NCBI GenBank assembly: GCA_902806565.1
Contig: CADCXA010000029.1
Location: 1,736,001 to 1,800,000, forward strand
Length of the DNA stretch: 64,000 nucleotides
Reading direction: 5' to 3'
Source of the DNA: Hypoxylon rubiginosum
Lineage: Eukaryota; Ascomycota; Sordariomycetes; Xylariales; Hypoxylaceae
In this document: piece by piece, positions 11,685-22,570 of the stretch
How positions within the stretch are numbered: position 1 is the stretch's first letter
Layout of the letters: every line of letters starts with the position of its first letter
Notes under the pieces: model-generated
What the model was told of the DNA's origin: nothing
Seen by the model: the letters and a program-made list of their open reading frames with translations, nothing else
The model's database searches: none
Program-made: the position numbers and the translations under genes

Positions 11685-12965
11685 TCATCGACCTTTCGGC
11701 TTGCTGTCGGCAGGCAGAATCTCGTCGATCTCTTTTAGCACGTCCTGTACATACGTCACCAGCTCCTTTCTCTTCGCTCTAATATCCGGGTCCCCTCCCG
11801 TGTCAACCTCGTCTAGCTTAAGCAGCACATGCTGCATCACCGTCTCGCTCAGCTTGCGGTGCTCGTCCTCCAACTTCTTCCTATCTCTGGGAGGTTTGTC
11901 TATGAGCTGCTGACATAGCGGTAAGAGCTGCGAATCGAAATGCGACCGGATTGTCGCCATTTTGGCTGCTGGTCCGGATGGCACTGTAGGCGATGGCACC
12001 CTCGATGGGTGGATGGAAGGATCCGGGGACAATCTTCTGCCTTCTCTTTCGCGCTGTCCTGGCACGTCAAGGCTGGTCGTGCTTTCGCGAGGGCTGACGC
12101 GGTCCTTCTTCTTCTTGCGGTTCTTGTTCTTCTTATTCTTCTTCGACTTTTGCTGGTCGCCCGCACCTTCCGTGACGACGACTTCCTCACTGCTGCTCTC
12201 CTCGTCCTCGTCGCTCATTTTACCCTCCGGCACCACCACCATCAACTCGCTATTGTTCTTGACTCCGTAATCGCGGATGGGTACGGTCTCTTCCTTGACG
12301 TGGCGGCCCTTGTACAACATCTTTAGGCGGCTACTTCGACGTTCGCTTAGGTCCATGACCAATCCTACACGAGTCCGCACATCTCCCACGAGCAGTTTGC
12401 CGTCGCCAATGGAATACGCGGGGAAGTGCACGGGATACGTGACCCCTTTGTTTTTAATTAGGAGTACGTCATCATCGACACCGGCACTGGGCGGGGGTCT
12501 CCGGCCCTGCGGATCGTAGGTTCGAGAAGGGGATTGTAGAGAATTTTCGAGGTCTTCGGATGTAATATAGCTGAAATCGTCGTCGGTGACATGGGGCACG
12601 CCCTGGCTGTCGCCCTGTGAGGCGTATGGCGATATGCCATCTCGGCCGGAGGACCAACCAAATCGAGACATCATACTGAAGGGCAGAGCAACGGCAGCAC
12701 CAGCTAATGTGTAGTACAAGAGGGTTGGGGAGACTCCTTGCGAGACCAGGTACTGGTTGGATCCGGCAACTGCGTCGGATAGATGGTCAACTGTTGCCTG
12801 GACGTAGGTCTGCAAAGTTGGTGGTAATAAGGTCGTAATGTTCTTAATGGCGCTAACTGATGCCAAGATTGCCTGATTTGAAGCCACCTTGACGAGAGCT
12901 AGGCTGTCCCAGAGAGGACACCCAGCGAAATTTCTTTGTTTTAAGTTGCGGAGAGGGCACAGCAC
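11685..12965 (-). CDS. Membrane-anchored BAG-domain co-chaperone (5' exon unresolved)
   Basis: BAG-domain proteins act as nucleotide-exchange partners of Hsp70. This one has, in order: a hydrophobic N-terminal segment (LLYYTLAGAAVALPF) likely to anchor it in a membrane; a ubiquitin-like fold (TRVGLVMDLSE ... LKMLYKGRHVKEE ... NNSELMVVVPEG); a very basic linker (KSKKNKKNKNRKKKKDR); and a C-terminal BAG helical domain (LLPLCQQLIDKPP to VQDVLKEIDEILPAD). The open frame has no ATG upstream of the membrane segment; its upstream limit at 12965 is a GTG codon. The true start is therefore probably in an upstream exon between about 12.97 and 13.8 kb that I could not place. Architecture resembles fungal Snl1/Bag101-type proteins. 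Confidence 0.8.
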   Translation of the reverse strand: MLCPLRNLKQRNFAGCPLWDSLALVKVASNQAILASVSAIKNITTLLPPTLQTYVQATVDHLSDAVAGSNQYLVSQGVSPTLLYYTLAGAAVALPFSMMSRFGWSSGRDGISPYASQGDSQGVPHVTDDDFSYITSEDLENSLQSPSRTYDPQGRRPPPSAGVDDDVLLIKNKGVTYPVHFPAYSIGDGKLLVGDVRTRVGLVMDLSERRSSRLKMLYKGRHVKEETVPIRDYGVKNNSELMVVVPEGKMSDEDEESSSEEVVVTEGAGDQQKSKKNKKNKNRKKKKDRVSPRESTTSLDVPGQREREGRRLSPDPSIHPSRVPSPTVPSGPAAKMATIRSHFDSQLLPLCQQLIDKPPRDRKKLEDEHRKLSETVMQHVLLKLDEVDTGGDPDIRAKRKELVTYVQDVLKEIDEILPADSKPKGR

Positions 12966-14655
12966 AAGTACCTCTAGCTCTGGCTGTAGCAGGCGGTACT
13001 AGGACTGGCAGGCAGACAAATTGTCTGAGAGTATCCGTTGGACCTAATGCAGGTAATCCCGGGGACGGAGCCGTGCATATGTCTTTAGGACTTGTGCACA
13101 AGTTGGAATGGCCCTTTCCAGGTCGCTATAGACAAGTAAGCTGCTATGTCGTTGCGACTTTTCCCGGTACAGGCGCTGTGATATCGTGGGGCGGATGTTG
13201 GCCTCTAAGGATCTGCAAAGTATGTGCAGGAATCTCGTGTACCTAGTCTGTTTTGGACGTATCTGGTTTGTGTGGCTCTTGGCTGTTGTATGCTGCTGTA
13301 TGCAGTACAATACAAAGTTGGACTATTCGCGGATCGATGATGCGTTGTCACTGCAAAACAGTTCGGTCAAGACAGAACCCACGATAGGTCGTCAGGTTTG
13401 GTCATGCGATTCGAGTAGGTTGCTTATGGGATCGTCTGCCATAAAAAAAGAGATTCGTCTAGAGATGTTTCCGTCTTATTGGGTCGGCTCCTCCAGAACA
13501 GTTCCACAGCTAGCGAATCGCATCTATCGAATGGTATCTATCGATTGTGCAACTTTCTGTCGAGAAACCAAATCTCGTACCCAAACCACAAACCACAAAC
13601 CGCAACCACCGAGAATCAGATGCGCGCAAGCGGTGTAGGTGATAAAAGATTGGCAGTGAGATGGCGAGTCCTTGGTCGCTGATGGTGAAGATGAAGAAAG
13701 GATCCGAATTGCAATTGGACGGTTGGCTTATGGGCAAAGAATGTGTAGGAGTGCAGGAGATAACGGCGAGGGAGGGAATTTAGTGGATGTTTGAAGTCGG
13801 ACAATTTTTGTCAATTGCCAATTGGAGAGCCCAAGCGTCGGAGCTCCAGTGGTTATTCAGTGGTTAAACCGTTTGGCCGTTTGACCATTCAAGCAAGGCT
13901 GGCCTAGCGCGACTACTAGAAAATGCTAGACGGTCCACGGTCCACGGAAAAGAACCTTGTAAGGAAGTGAATGAACTCTTTTTACGGAAGGCGGTGGCAG
14001 AAAATAGAATAAATTGGTAACCTCAGATCCGTGACCCGTTCAGTCTCATAATACCCCGCTACTACACTCCAACCTCGAAGCTTTCATCACGCAATGCCCC
14101 GCCGCCGGGTTTTGAAAGTCTTGATTGCGTCATTTTTCTAATCTGATCGGATGCCACACACTGTAGTACATATAGTTACCTTTAGGCATGGATTTGTACG
14201 GACTGATACATGTGCCTACATGTAAACTGTATAATTCATGCATACACGTATCATATGTAAGTAAGGTAATTTTTATATCCCGAATCTGCAGACAATTCGC
14301 TGTGTACCCAAGTGTCTCATTGATCCATCCTTGCCCGGCCTATAATCTCAAATCATTGATCCGAGGCTACGATTGCGTCTTCGTCATCTAGCTAAGTCCC
14401 GAGCCAGTGGCGCCCGCAAACCTTTATCTAGGTACCACCTGGTAGATTCCACACCTTCGCCTTGCCCCCCCTGGAACCCCCGACCTTAGTCACTTAGTCA
14501 TAGATAGTAACGACGGCATTCAAGCCACCACTGACAAATACAAACCACTCATTTACTGTAACGGAAAGCGGCAGTAGATATTATATAAAAAGCCCAACCC
14601 CCCACTAGTCCATACACATTCTTTGATAGTGGTTATCCTTCAGTTTACAATATTC
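12966..14655. other. Intergenic, BAG 5' side and glutaredoxin promoter
   Basis: Should contain the missing first exon of the BAG gene and the glutaredoxin promoter. Short open frames on both strands near 13.2-13.8 kb show no family motif. Confidence 0.35.
14582..14590 (+). promoter_or_regulatory. TATA box of the glutaredoxin gene
   Basis: TATATAAAA lies about 65-70 nt upstream of the glutaredoxin ATG, a spacing plausible for a short 5' leader. The call rests on sequence and position only. Confidence 0.5.
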
Positions 14656-15128
14656 ATGTTTCTTGTCCGCCGACTATTCTCCGCATCAACACAAGCCATG
14701 GCCGACGCAAAGACTAAAGCGCAAAGCATAATCGACGAGAATGCCGTCGGTAAGTAAATATCTCCGCCGTTCGCCGTAAACTCACCTATCAGGTGCTCTT
14801 CGGGGTTTTTTTTTTTATATTTTTGATATAGAAGAATTCTTGCTGACCGGGATAATAACTCCCTTTCGTAGCCGTATTCTCCAAGTCGTACTGCCCGTAC
14901 TGCGCCTCCTCCAAGCGACTCCTCGACGGCCTAGGCGCCAAGTACAAGCTCGTCGAGCTGGACGAGGTGCCCGACGGCACCGCCATCCAGGCCGCCCTGC
15001 GGGAGATCTCGGGCCAGAACACCGTGCCCAACATCTTCATCGGCAAGAAGCACATCGGCGGCAACTCGGACCTGCAGGCCAAGTCGGGCGAGCTCAAGGG
15101 CCTGCTCGCCGAGGTCGGTGCTTTGTGA
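14656..15128 (+). CDS. Dithiol glutaredoxin
   Basis: A glutathione-dependent thiol-disulfide oxidoreductase that reduces disulfides and protein-glutathione adducts. Exons 14656-14749 and 14872-15128 give 116 residues. The active site is C39-P-Y-C42, the cis-proline loop is T82-V-P84, and G94-G95 lies in the glutathione-binding turn. The first 14 residues (MFLVRRLFSASTQA) are basic and hydroxylated, lack acidic residues, and look like a mitochondrial presequence. A second in-frame ATG at 14698 would start a cytosolic form at MADAKTKAQ. The intron joins A-V-|-A-V-F just before the active site. No selenocysteine or monothiol variant. Assignment is secure; dual targeting is inference. Confidence 0.93.
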
Positions 15129-16481
15129 CTCGACCGTCGCTCCTCCAAGTTATGATAGACGGTACCACAAGATCACATTGGCAACGCGCTAGAACGCGCT
15201 AGCCCGCATGTTGATCTAGTTCTTTGTCTGAGGCTCGCAAGTTCGGTTGGGGAGTGCTGCTTCGTCTTTAGTATCTGCAGCGATATGTATATAGGTAGTC
15301 TTTCGCGATGATGCGTATCAGAAGAAGCGTTCAGTACTTCATAGATGCCCGTCGATTGAGCACGGGATAGACAGCTGTTGAGACTACGCCCACGTGTGCG
15401 GGAGAATCAATGCAATGTTAACCTAAAATTAAGAGTTTTTTATAGTACGGATGTCCGGATGGGATATGTATGCCTTGAATATCTGCCTCGATGTCTCCGA
15501 ATCAATAGGCCAGCGACTATTCGGCGACATTCATACTCGAGAATGACAAGCTTCAACATAACCGCCGCTCGCCCTAGACCGTAGTAGAGTGTTAGTAGAT
15601 AAGCAAGGGATTAACTCTTATACTATACAACCTAGCGCTAGGTTCTGCTGCTTGCGTTCCAGAAGGGTCACTATGCTCAAATACAGGCAGATAAGCGAAG
15701 GGAGCGAGGTCGTCAGGGGCTTCCGTATTGGCTGAGCCAAAATTTAGACCCCTTTAAGTAATATGACGAGGACATAGGAGATTCTCATTGGTCGTACAAG
15801 GTTCTCGAATGAATCAACAACTTATTCTCAGCCCCCAGACCTGTTTACATCAAGCTTACACTGAAAATTCACGGAATATCTGGCAATGGCAAAAGCAACA
15901 GTAAAACCCCCATCAGACTACTATTGTATGAATAATATTGGCCTTCAGAATTTCAAGCAATAGTGAAAAGGATAATCGGAGACCTCTTTTCCAGCCAGAC
16001 AAGGTGACTACCCGAAGATGAGTTTACAACAAGCACCCCGTCGTATTAAACGATATCATATAGCCAGCCAGCCTCACTATAACCAGCTATCATGCATAAA
16101 AAAAAATCCTCCCCCTAGTCATTTGAAATCATGTCATCATAAATACCATCGTAAAAGGATGCGTGGCCACCCAAATTCGCCCCATTACCTCCTCCATGCC
16201 AGCTCTTCGACTGGTCACGTTTCCTACTCTTCGTAAAGAAATGTTGGAAATTATCTCGTAATATCCAACAGCAGGGGGTAGTATCCAACCATGTTCTCGT
16301 CCGCTTCTTCAGTACGCAGTGTCGGAAGTGGCATCGAATAAGAGAGATCCCCTAACAGAAGATGCCGTAAAAGGGGGTGTTGTGCGGAGATGAGGAGATG
16401 CCGTTCTCCGAATTTATAGAATTGACCTGTCGAATCTTCAACCCCCCTCAACCCCAAACCCCACATCCGAATGAGGTATCA
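15129..16481. other. Intergenic region
   Basis: Holds the 3' flank of the glutaredoxin gene and A/T-rich DNA. No gene or RNA signal seen. Confidence 0.4.
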
Positions 16482-16814
16482 TCACTTGTGAGCTCCCAAA
16501 AAGTGATGATGATGGTGGTGGTGGTGGTGGTGATGGTTAGGTCCTCCTCCTTCCTCCGAGATCCTGGATAGCCGGGAGGACTGGTGCGCGTCGAGCTCGA
16601 ACGACGGGGCGACGTACGGGCGGGCTACCATGTCGGGGCGCGCTATCACGTCGGGATGCACGACTATGTCGGGGCGCTCTGTGCTAATGCTGCCAGCTTC
16701 TACGCCGGGAGCGGGACTCGCGCGGTGCCGGAAGGGGCAGTACCACATGGCCAGCATGACTGCGATCAGTCCGACCGGCACGAGGATGACACCGATAGTG
16801 GCCGCTGTGTGCAT
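16482..16814 (-). CDS. Small single-span membrane protein with His-rich tail
   Basis: A 110-residue frame with an ATG at 16814. Residues 5-26 (ATIGVILVPVGLIAVMLAMW) form a strong membrane span, followed by a basic stop-transfer region (CPFRHRAS). The middle has repeated proline units such as HPDVIARPDMVARPYVAP. The tail has eleven consecutive histidines before FLGAHK. An upstream exon with an extracellular part is possible, since many fungal proteins place such a span in mid-protein, but I could not define one. The family is not recognised. The histidine run comes from a GTG/GTGATG-type simple repeat, so the tail may be repeat-driven. The protein may be hypothetical only. Confidence 0.45.
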   Translation of the reverse strand: MHTAATIGVILVPVGLIAVMLAMWYCPFRHRASPAPGVEAGSISTERPDIVVHPDVIARPDMVARPYVAPSFELDAHQSSRLSRISEEGGGPNHHHHHHHHHHHFLGAHK

Positions 16815-17542
16815 CCGGTCGGTTGTGTATACTAGATCGGTCGGGCATTGAGCGCTTCGTTATGGCTGACCGGGTTGAAGGTGACTGTCTACAGGTTCAA
16901 AAGACGATCTATCAGCGGGGGCACACGAGCTTTTTAATCATCCCAAGTGAGTTGTAGCAGAGATACAAGATGAACAAGGTACTGTACTGCTCCACGTACC
17001 TAGGTGATCGACGAGCATTTTGGAACATGTCCTTGGTTTCTACGACCGAGCGGTCGTATAGGGGTTCACTACGACGTGACCATTTAATATACGTTTATAC
17101 AGCCAAGACGGCTCCTCTCTACCATTCTCAGATCCTCACTCCGGTGCCTTGGCTCTCCATCCCCATCTGCCACGTCCCACTCTGGATCGCCGACTCCGGC
17201 AGACAGCGAATGGCTTCCTCATCATGAAACGGGGGCCAAGCATCTCGGATCGAGGAGATAAGATGTCGTCGCATTCGGATCTTTAGCCTAGCACATACCC
17301 GGCCAAGCAGCACACTCGAATCACCCGGGGTCCAATTTGCATTGCCGAAGAAGGCGCCTGGTAGGTAAGTGGAATGAATGGCAGGTAAGGGGGAAAAGCA
17401 AATTGAGAATGATCATGATGCTCTCGCTAGATGACACAGTAGTGAATGGAATGCTGCGTAATATACAACCAATGTACACTTGCTTAACACTCAAAACCAC
17501 GTATACTTGGCTCCAAGTACTGAAGTGATTTCGGCACATGTG
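16815..17542. other. Intergenic region
   Basis: No gene is supported. It carries one GTACCTAGGT palindrome-like site near 16997. Confidence 0.4.
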
Positions 17543-18682
17543 TTACACAACCTGCGTTGCGACCGTACCAATCGGCCTCTCCACAAACTCCATGATCCCC
17601 TCAACGATGTTCTTCCTTGCCGGTTCGGACGCGACTCTGCTACCAGCAAGGTAGTTGAGCCACAGCAGTCGCGAGACCCGTTCCTCGGAAACACGTCCGA
17701 GGGTGCCCATTCCGGCCTTGCCATCGTCGAAAGCAATCGTCAGCCGCCCGGCAGCGTCTCGGACCAGTAGCATCTCCTGCTTCTTGGGTACCTTGCCTCG
17801 GTTGAACAGGCTCCGGAATTCTTTCATTGCCGCTCCGAAGGCCTCGTCACCATAGTCGCGGCTGTTGCTTTGAGACCGCGCCGTGATCGCTCGCACAAAC
17901 CCGTCTCTCAGGTGGTGGAAGTCTGTGTCTCTCACGGGGACGACTCTGAAGAGAGAGCGCGGCCGTATTTCCCGTAGGATGTCATTCCACAACTGCTCTC
18001 CCCGCTCCGGATCTAGCAGCGCCTTGCGCAATTCATCTTTTTCGTTCGATACGAGCGTCGTCGCGATTGGATTTATCTCCTTGATCAGACGCGATTGTAT
18101 GGCGGCGATATCTTGCGTCGCAATGTAGTATCCCACCATGTAGACTTGAATGCTCAGGAAGCTGACAGTCCTCACGCCGAGGCCGACGAGAGTGTATTCC
18201 AAGCCATTGGCCTTCTCTTGCGCCCCCTCGGCCCCGAGAGCCAGGTCGAGCAATCGCGGAAACGTAGGCACGGTGGTATTTCCCGTCGGCACGAGCTCCG
18301 TCCCGTCTCCGTCGTGGATGACGGTCTTGCGCTTCGAGCCGGCTTCGGTACTAAAGGGGTCTAGTTTATCCGGCAGCCCGCTGTCCAGTTTCTTGGGCTT
18401 GCGAAGCTTTTGGAAGAGTAAATACGAGGTGTAGCATATACCGACTACACCAGATATCGCGCCGCATAAGAGGAAAGTTCGTCTTCGGACGTAGTAATCG
18501 TAGGACTCGGTGCGCATGCGATTGATATTTAGATTCTCAACTGCGCGGGGGGACGACCGTTGAGGTCGTATGAACGTTCGGTGTTGCACAGAGTCAACGC
18601 GCAGGCGAGTGTTACGACAACATGATCGTGGTAGTAGAGGGTTTAGTATGAGATTCGTCTGAGGAGGGCGTATCGGCTTCAT
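17543..18682 (-). CDS. AIM18-like mitochondrial protein, chalcone-isomerase fold
   Basis: An intronless gene of 379 residues from the ATG at 18682; the frame extends a little further 5' only through a GTG. The N-terminus is rich in Arg and Ser with almost no acidic residues (MKPIRPPQTNL, RNTRLRVDSVQHRTF), a good mitochondrial presequence. It is followed by RRRTFLLCGAISGVVGICY, a likely inner-membrane span. The C-terminal two thirds match the chalcone-isomerase-like fold of yeast Aim18/Aim46: ALGVRTVSFLSIQVYMVGYYI corresponds to the LGVRTVSFL...VYvvGlY signature, and later ...RLTIAFDDGKAGMGTLGRV. Catalytic activity is not expected in this branch. The assignment comes from motif memory and is fairly secure. 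Confidence 0.85.
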   Translation of the reverse strand: MKPIRPPQTNLILNPLLPRSCCRNTRLRVDSVQHRTFIRPQRSSPRAVENLNINRMRTESYDYYVRRRTFLLCGAISGVVGICYTSYLLFQKLRKPKKLDSGLPDKLDPFSTEAGSKRKTVIHDGDGTELVPTGNTTVPTFPRLLDLALGAEGAQEKANGLEYTLVGLGVRTVSFLSIQVYMVGYYIATQDIAAIQSRLIKEINPIATTLVSNEKDELRKALLDPERGEQLWNDILREIRPRSLFRVVPVRDTDFHHLRDGFVRAITARSQSNSRDYGDEAFGAAMKEFRSLFNRGKVPKKQEMLLVRDAAGRLTIAFDDGKAGMGTLGRVSEERVSRLLWLNYLAGSRVASEPARKNIVEGIMEFVERPIGTVATQVV

Positions 18683-19383
18683 CTTGGGCACATATCACGG
18701 ATGTTCGGTAGGTGTTTAAGATCTTCAGTATCTTCAATATCTCCGGATCATTCCAAGTTCCATGGGAAAAGCTTCGAAAGGTACGAACAGGTACAAAATC
18801 ATTTGGTATAACGTCATTGGCGAGAATCAGCGGGCTAATATAATTCCCATTCCTTTCCCCGCTAGGTACCGATCTTTTTTAGGTGCATATCGAACCTTCT
18901 AAGAAGAAACCAACCCCCTAGTAAATTATGGCTGGGATTCAGGGGTAGGGGCTCGGAACTTTGCGAACGTAACCATCTTTTCCCTATCCCATCTTTCACT
19001 ATCTATACCCGGCCACGGTTATGAATCCTAGTTGGGTTATGAACTCGTTATCATACGCGCTTTAAGCTACTCTCTTGCATGCAGTTTCCCACGAAAATCA
19101 ATGGCACGGTCTAGAGAATGCCAAGGCTGCCATTCATTTTCGCTAGCAACTGACGAGATACTTCGTAACCGCGAATCGGAACACTTGAAAGCCTCGAAAT
19201 TGGTCGATATACGTATGGAATGTTCCATTTTTACCTACCTAGGTATCTATCCTTTTATACCCTTTCACAAAATTATGTGTTAGACTAAAGCATATTCCAA
19301 CCAATCCTTACGCCCCTTTCCCTATTCCCCTATCCCCCTTTCCCCTATTCCCTTTCCCCTTTCCCCTTTCCCAGGTATCATTC
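18683..19383. other. Intergenic region with polypyrimidine tract
   Basis: The AIM18-like gene starts here and the next gene ends here. Positions 19309-19373 are an almost pure C/T tract of CCCCTTT and CCCTATT units with mirror symmetry, a sequence type that can form triplex DNA. No gene seen. Confidence 0.6.
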
Positions 19384-20680
19384 TCATACAGGTTCCTGAC
19401 TCTCCCCTGACCTATGTACCGTGATATCATATTCTATAACTTTCCGAATGCCCTGTATATCCTCCGCATCGCTATTACGATCCACCGACTTCGTCTCCTC
19501 CAGCATGTACTCTTGGCTGTTGTTAGCCGCCGTGGACTTGCGCCCCTGGACGGACGTCACCCGGGTGCTTAGCATCTCGCTGTCACCGCGGATTGGCGCC
19601 CAGTAGTTTCGGTTCGAATTGTCCGTGTTATGTTGGCTCGGCTTATACCCGCCCGACGCGCGCCTTGTCGTCGAGGCGAAGATGGACGGGAACAGCCAGT
19701 TGAGCGGACCTTTACACATGGGCAGGCACGCGCAGATGATGGCGACGTTCTCCTCGATGACGGTCCACGTCGTGGAGGCAACGTCGTAAGTTGGATCAGA
19801 ACTGGTGCTCGAGAAGTCCAGCGTCTGCATACGCAGTATACTCGTGATTGTAACACTAGCTTCCTGTTAGCATGCCTGTTTCTAGTAGTGATGGTGAGAA
19901 ATCAAAAGTGTAACACTCACAAGATACCCAAAGCAAACACAATCATCAGCGCCCATTTCTGCTTCGTGGGCAGATTGGATCGGAAAATGGGCTGCATGGG
20001 AAGCACGAGTACCAGCACATCCGATGCCACTGAAAAGCCCGAGTTGGCGTACCAATTCGCTGTTATGGAAACGCACGTTCCTTCGATACTCTTATCCCAG
20101 GCTCGCTCTATCGGAGTGCATTGCCAGATGGACGCGGCAGTAGTTGCTACCATGTAACTCAAGATGATGGCGAGTAACACATAACACGAGATCCTGAACC
20201 AGCGTTGAAGAAAGATGCGAAGATATAATAGTAGGATGGACGCTTTAGTCAGGTTCAGGGTGAGCTTGTAAAAAGCTTGCGCGACGTAGTAGAGCTACTC
20301 CAGTATCAGCCCCTTGCTCTACCCAGGTCTAATCTCTTCGTCTAGGCTTCATTACCTTGAGCGTCAACAGTTGTTCCGGGACGGAGAGGTTGTATATGTG
20401 CTGTCCGAACCCGTGTTTACAGGCAGCTATCAGAAGGCTCGAGACGATCTGAGCGAAGACCTTTAGGAGCAGAAAAGTCAGCCTCAGACGGCAGCCAGTT
20501 TACTTCGACGAATAGACTTACCCAGGACGCCATAATCGTCCAGTCATCCCATCCTAAACCCGAACCGGTCTTCACTCGAGAGTAAAAACGTATAAGCAAA
20601 AACGGAGGTACCATAACGAAGAAAACGATGCAGGGAACCTGTATGTCGATGACATTATCGTCCTCGGATAAGTGGCCCAT
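19384..20680 (-). CDS. PTH11-like rhodopsin-domain integral membrane protein
   Basis: Second member of the family in the window. Exons 20522-20680, 20356-20460, 19921-20294 and 19384-19855 give 369 residues with consistent phases. The start is the ATG at 20680 (MGHLSEDDNVIDIQVPC); codons further upstream begin with GTG. Family marks: LLIRFYSRVKTGSGLGWDDW at the end of helix 1, then the loop ACKHGFGQHIYNLS, then LTLNLTKASILLLYLRIF in helix 3, IWQCTPIERAWD in the extracellular loop, and LPMQPIFRSNLPTKQKWAL before helix 6. After the last helix there is a tail of about 110 residues rich in Ser, Thr and Asn, a likely site of phosphorylation. Role: possible surface sensor; ligand unknown. Confidence 0.88.
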
Positions 20681-22570
20681 CGTGACCGTATTCACATACG
20701 GGTACTCACATACAGGACGTGAGTATGTAAGAACGGCTAGGCGCTAAGATCTAGGAGTGCATTGCGAGGTGGTTATATGTGATGCTCATGTATACGATAT
20801 TTTCTTTTCTTCCGAATTTGTCATAGTACGAACTACACGAACTGGACGCATTCGAACCAGACTCGCCCAGTTATGGGATACTCGTCTTACTATAACTGTG
20901 CCCAGATGTAGATATCATGTTCCCGAATAGGTAACAAGCACGATCAGACGGCAAACGTCTTAGGTAGTGTGGCATTGTGAATCGTTCGCTTTCTTTTCCA
21001 TTGGCGGAATGAGCCATCAGAACCCTTGGTTAGTTATCTCCAGTAACCATTCAGCGTTAGAGTGACCGAGCTTCCCGACTCGGGAGAGTTGAGACCTAGG
21101 TCGCCGACGCCAGTATCCACATCACGGTGTTGCCTTAGTCGCCACTGACCTCCCAGAGCCAACCTTAATTGCAATATTTATGCATCCAGACGGGTCCATC
21201 ATTGACGCCGAAGGGGAACAGAGAGGTGAACGTGGGGGTTCCCCCTTAGTTGCCGTGGTATATAGCTCAAGCCCCCCCAGCCAAAGTCGTGTTGACATCA
21301 CCCCTACATCGAAAGAAGCCGTCGTGGATATGCTTGATAACTCCTTGCAACGGCTTCTTCATTTAAATTTCTAGAACTACTAGGGTATGGATGAAACCAC
21401 GATAAGGTACGAGCTCTGTTTCTTATGTAACAGCTACTATAGTTCACGCCTTTAGTTCCAGTTGATATATGCAAAGGAGTTAGAAATTGCACCTATGGCA
21501 CATCTACCAGGACTTATTACAATGGTTCGCATACCGGTATTTGTCGATGCTGCCTGAGAAGTCACCGGTTCATGAAGAGCTCTATTACTACAGGTGGTAA
21601 TTTGTTCGCCCATATTGGTGGAACCGACAACCTGTCACCCTTCCCAGCTGCCGAGTTGCGGAGATAGAATACGGTCCTCTCACACTTTGGGGATCTGAGG
21701 TCGTATCGGGAGGATGACGAATATGGAAGCTGTCCTCCTAACTGGGCCATATCCCCGCCGCGACTCCATGTCAGCCAAGATCGACATGCGTCTGTCACAT
21801 TGATCGCCAGCACCGGTCACAGTAAGTTTTAGTTGACGGTGCATTGAATGCTAAGGGATGCTAGAGAAAATCGAGATTCACCACTCGGGTATTCGACACA
21901 TACCCAAGCCCACTGCGTCAATGCTGACGTCCATAGATTCGGAAATATGGTTGCTTATTCATTTTAAAGGGACCCGATCCTTCAGAAATTTTTATATAAA
22001 TTCCTCGCATCCCCCGAGAGCGCCATCGACGACGAACGGCTTTGCCTACGGAACGGAAGTATCGAGAGTTGAATGTGGAGAACAAGGGACGTACTGACAT
22101 ACACATACCAAGAGTGGCAGTGCTACAAGACAGGTCGCAATGCGTTGTACCGATACTAAGCACCTATCACCAGGTGCACCAGGTGCTGGCCGCTTAGGAC
22201 GAGGTGAAGGCGCACACACATGGAGAGAGCTCGGCAACATAACAATCGTCGGGCGGCGCTGATCAGCCGGGCCTACGTGCCGTGAGGCGTGAGGGGTTTG
22301 GGTTGGAGAGATCATGTAATCTGTTATCGAGGTACAATGCCCGACGCCGAGGAATGCGAGTCGCTTAATGTAAATTTTACCAATTTTTGAAAACAGCCGC
22401 TTCTTTTCTTACGGCCGCCAGCTGGGCAGCATCGTTAGGTACTGTACATTTGAATTCAATGCGAACGAAAAGACCATCGCGAAGCACAGCCCTATCCTTC
22501 AATATTGCCTCCCTCAAGGCCGTAAGGATCTGCAACTTGAGCTGATGAAACAATAGAGTCCAGCTACACC
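20681..22570. other. Intergenic region
   Basis: No supportable gene in about 1.9 kb. It contains a 10-bp perfect inverted repeat, AAGAAGCCGT at 21313-21322 and its complement at 21350-21359, and a TTTATATAAAT motif near 21990-22003. The latter lies too far (over 550 bp) from the next ATG to be called its TATA box. Confidence 0.4.
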
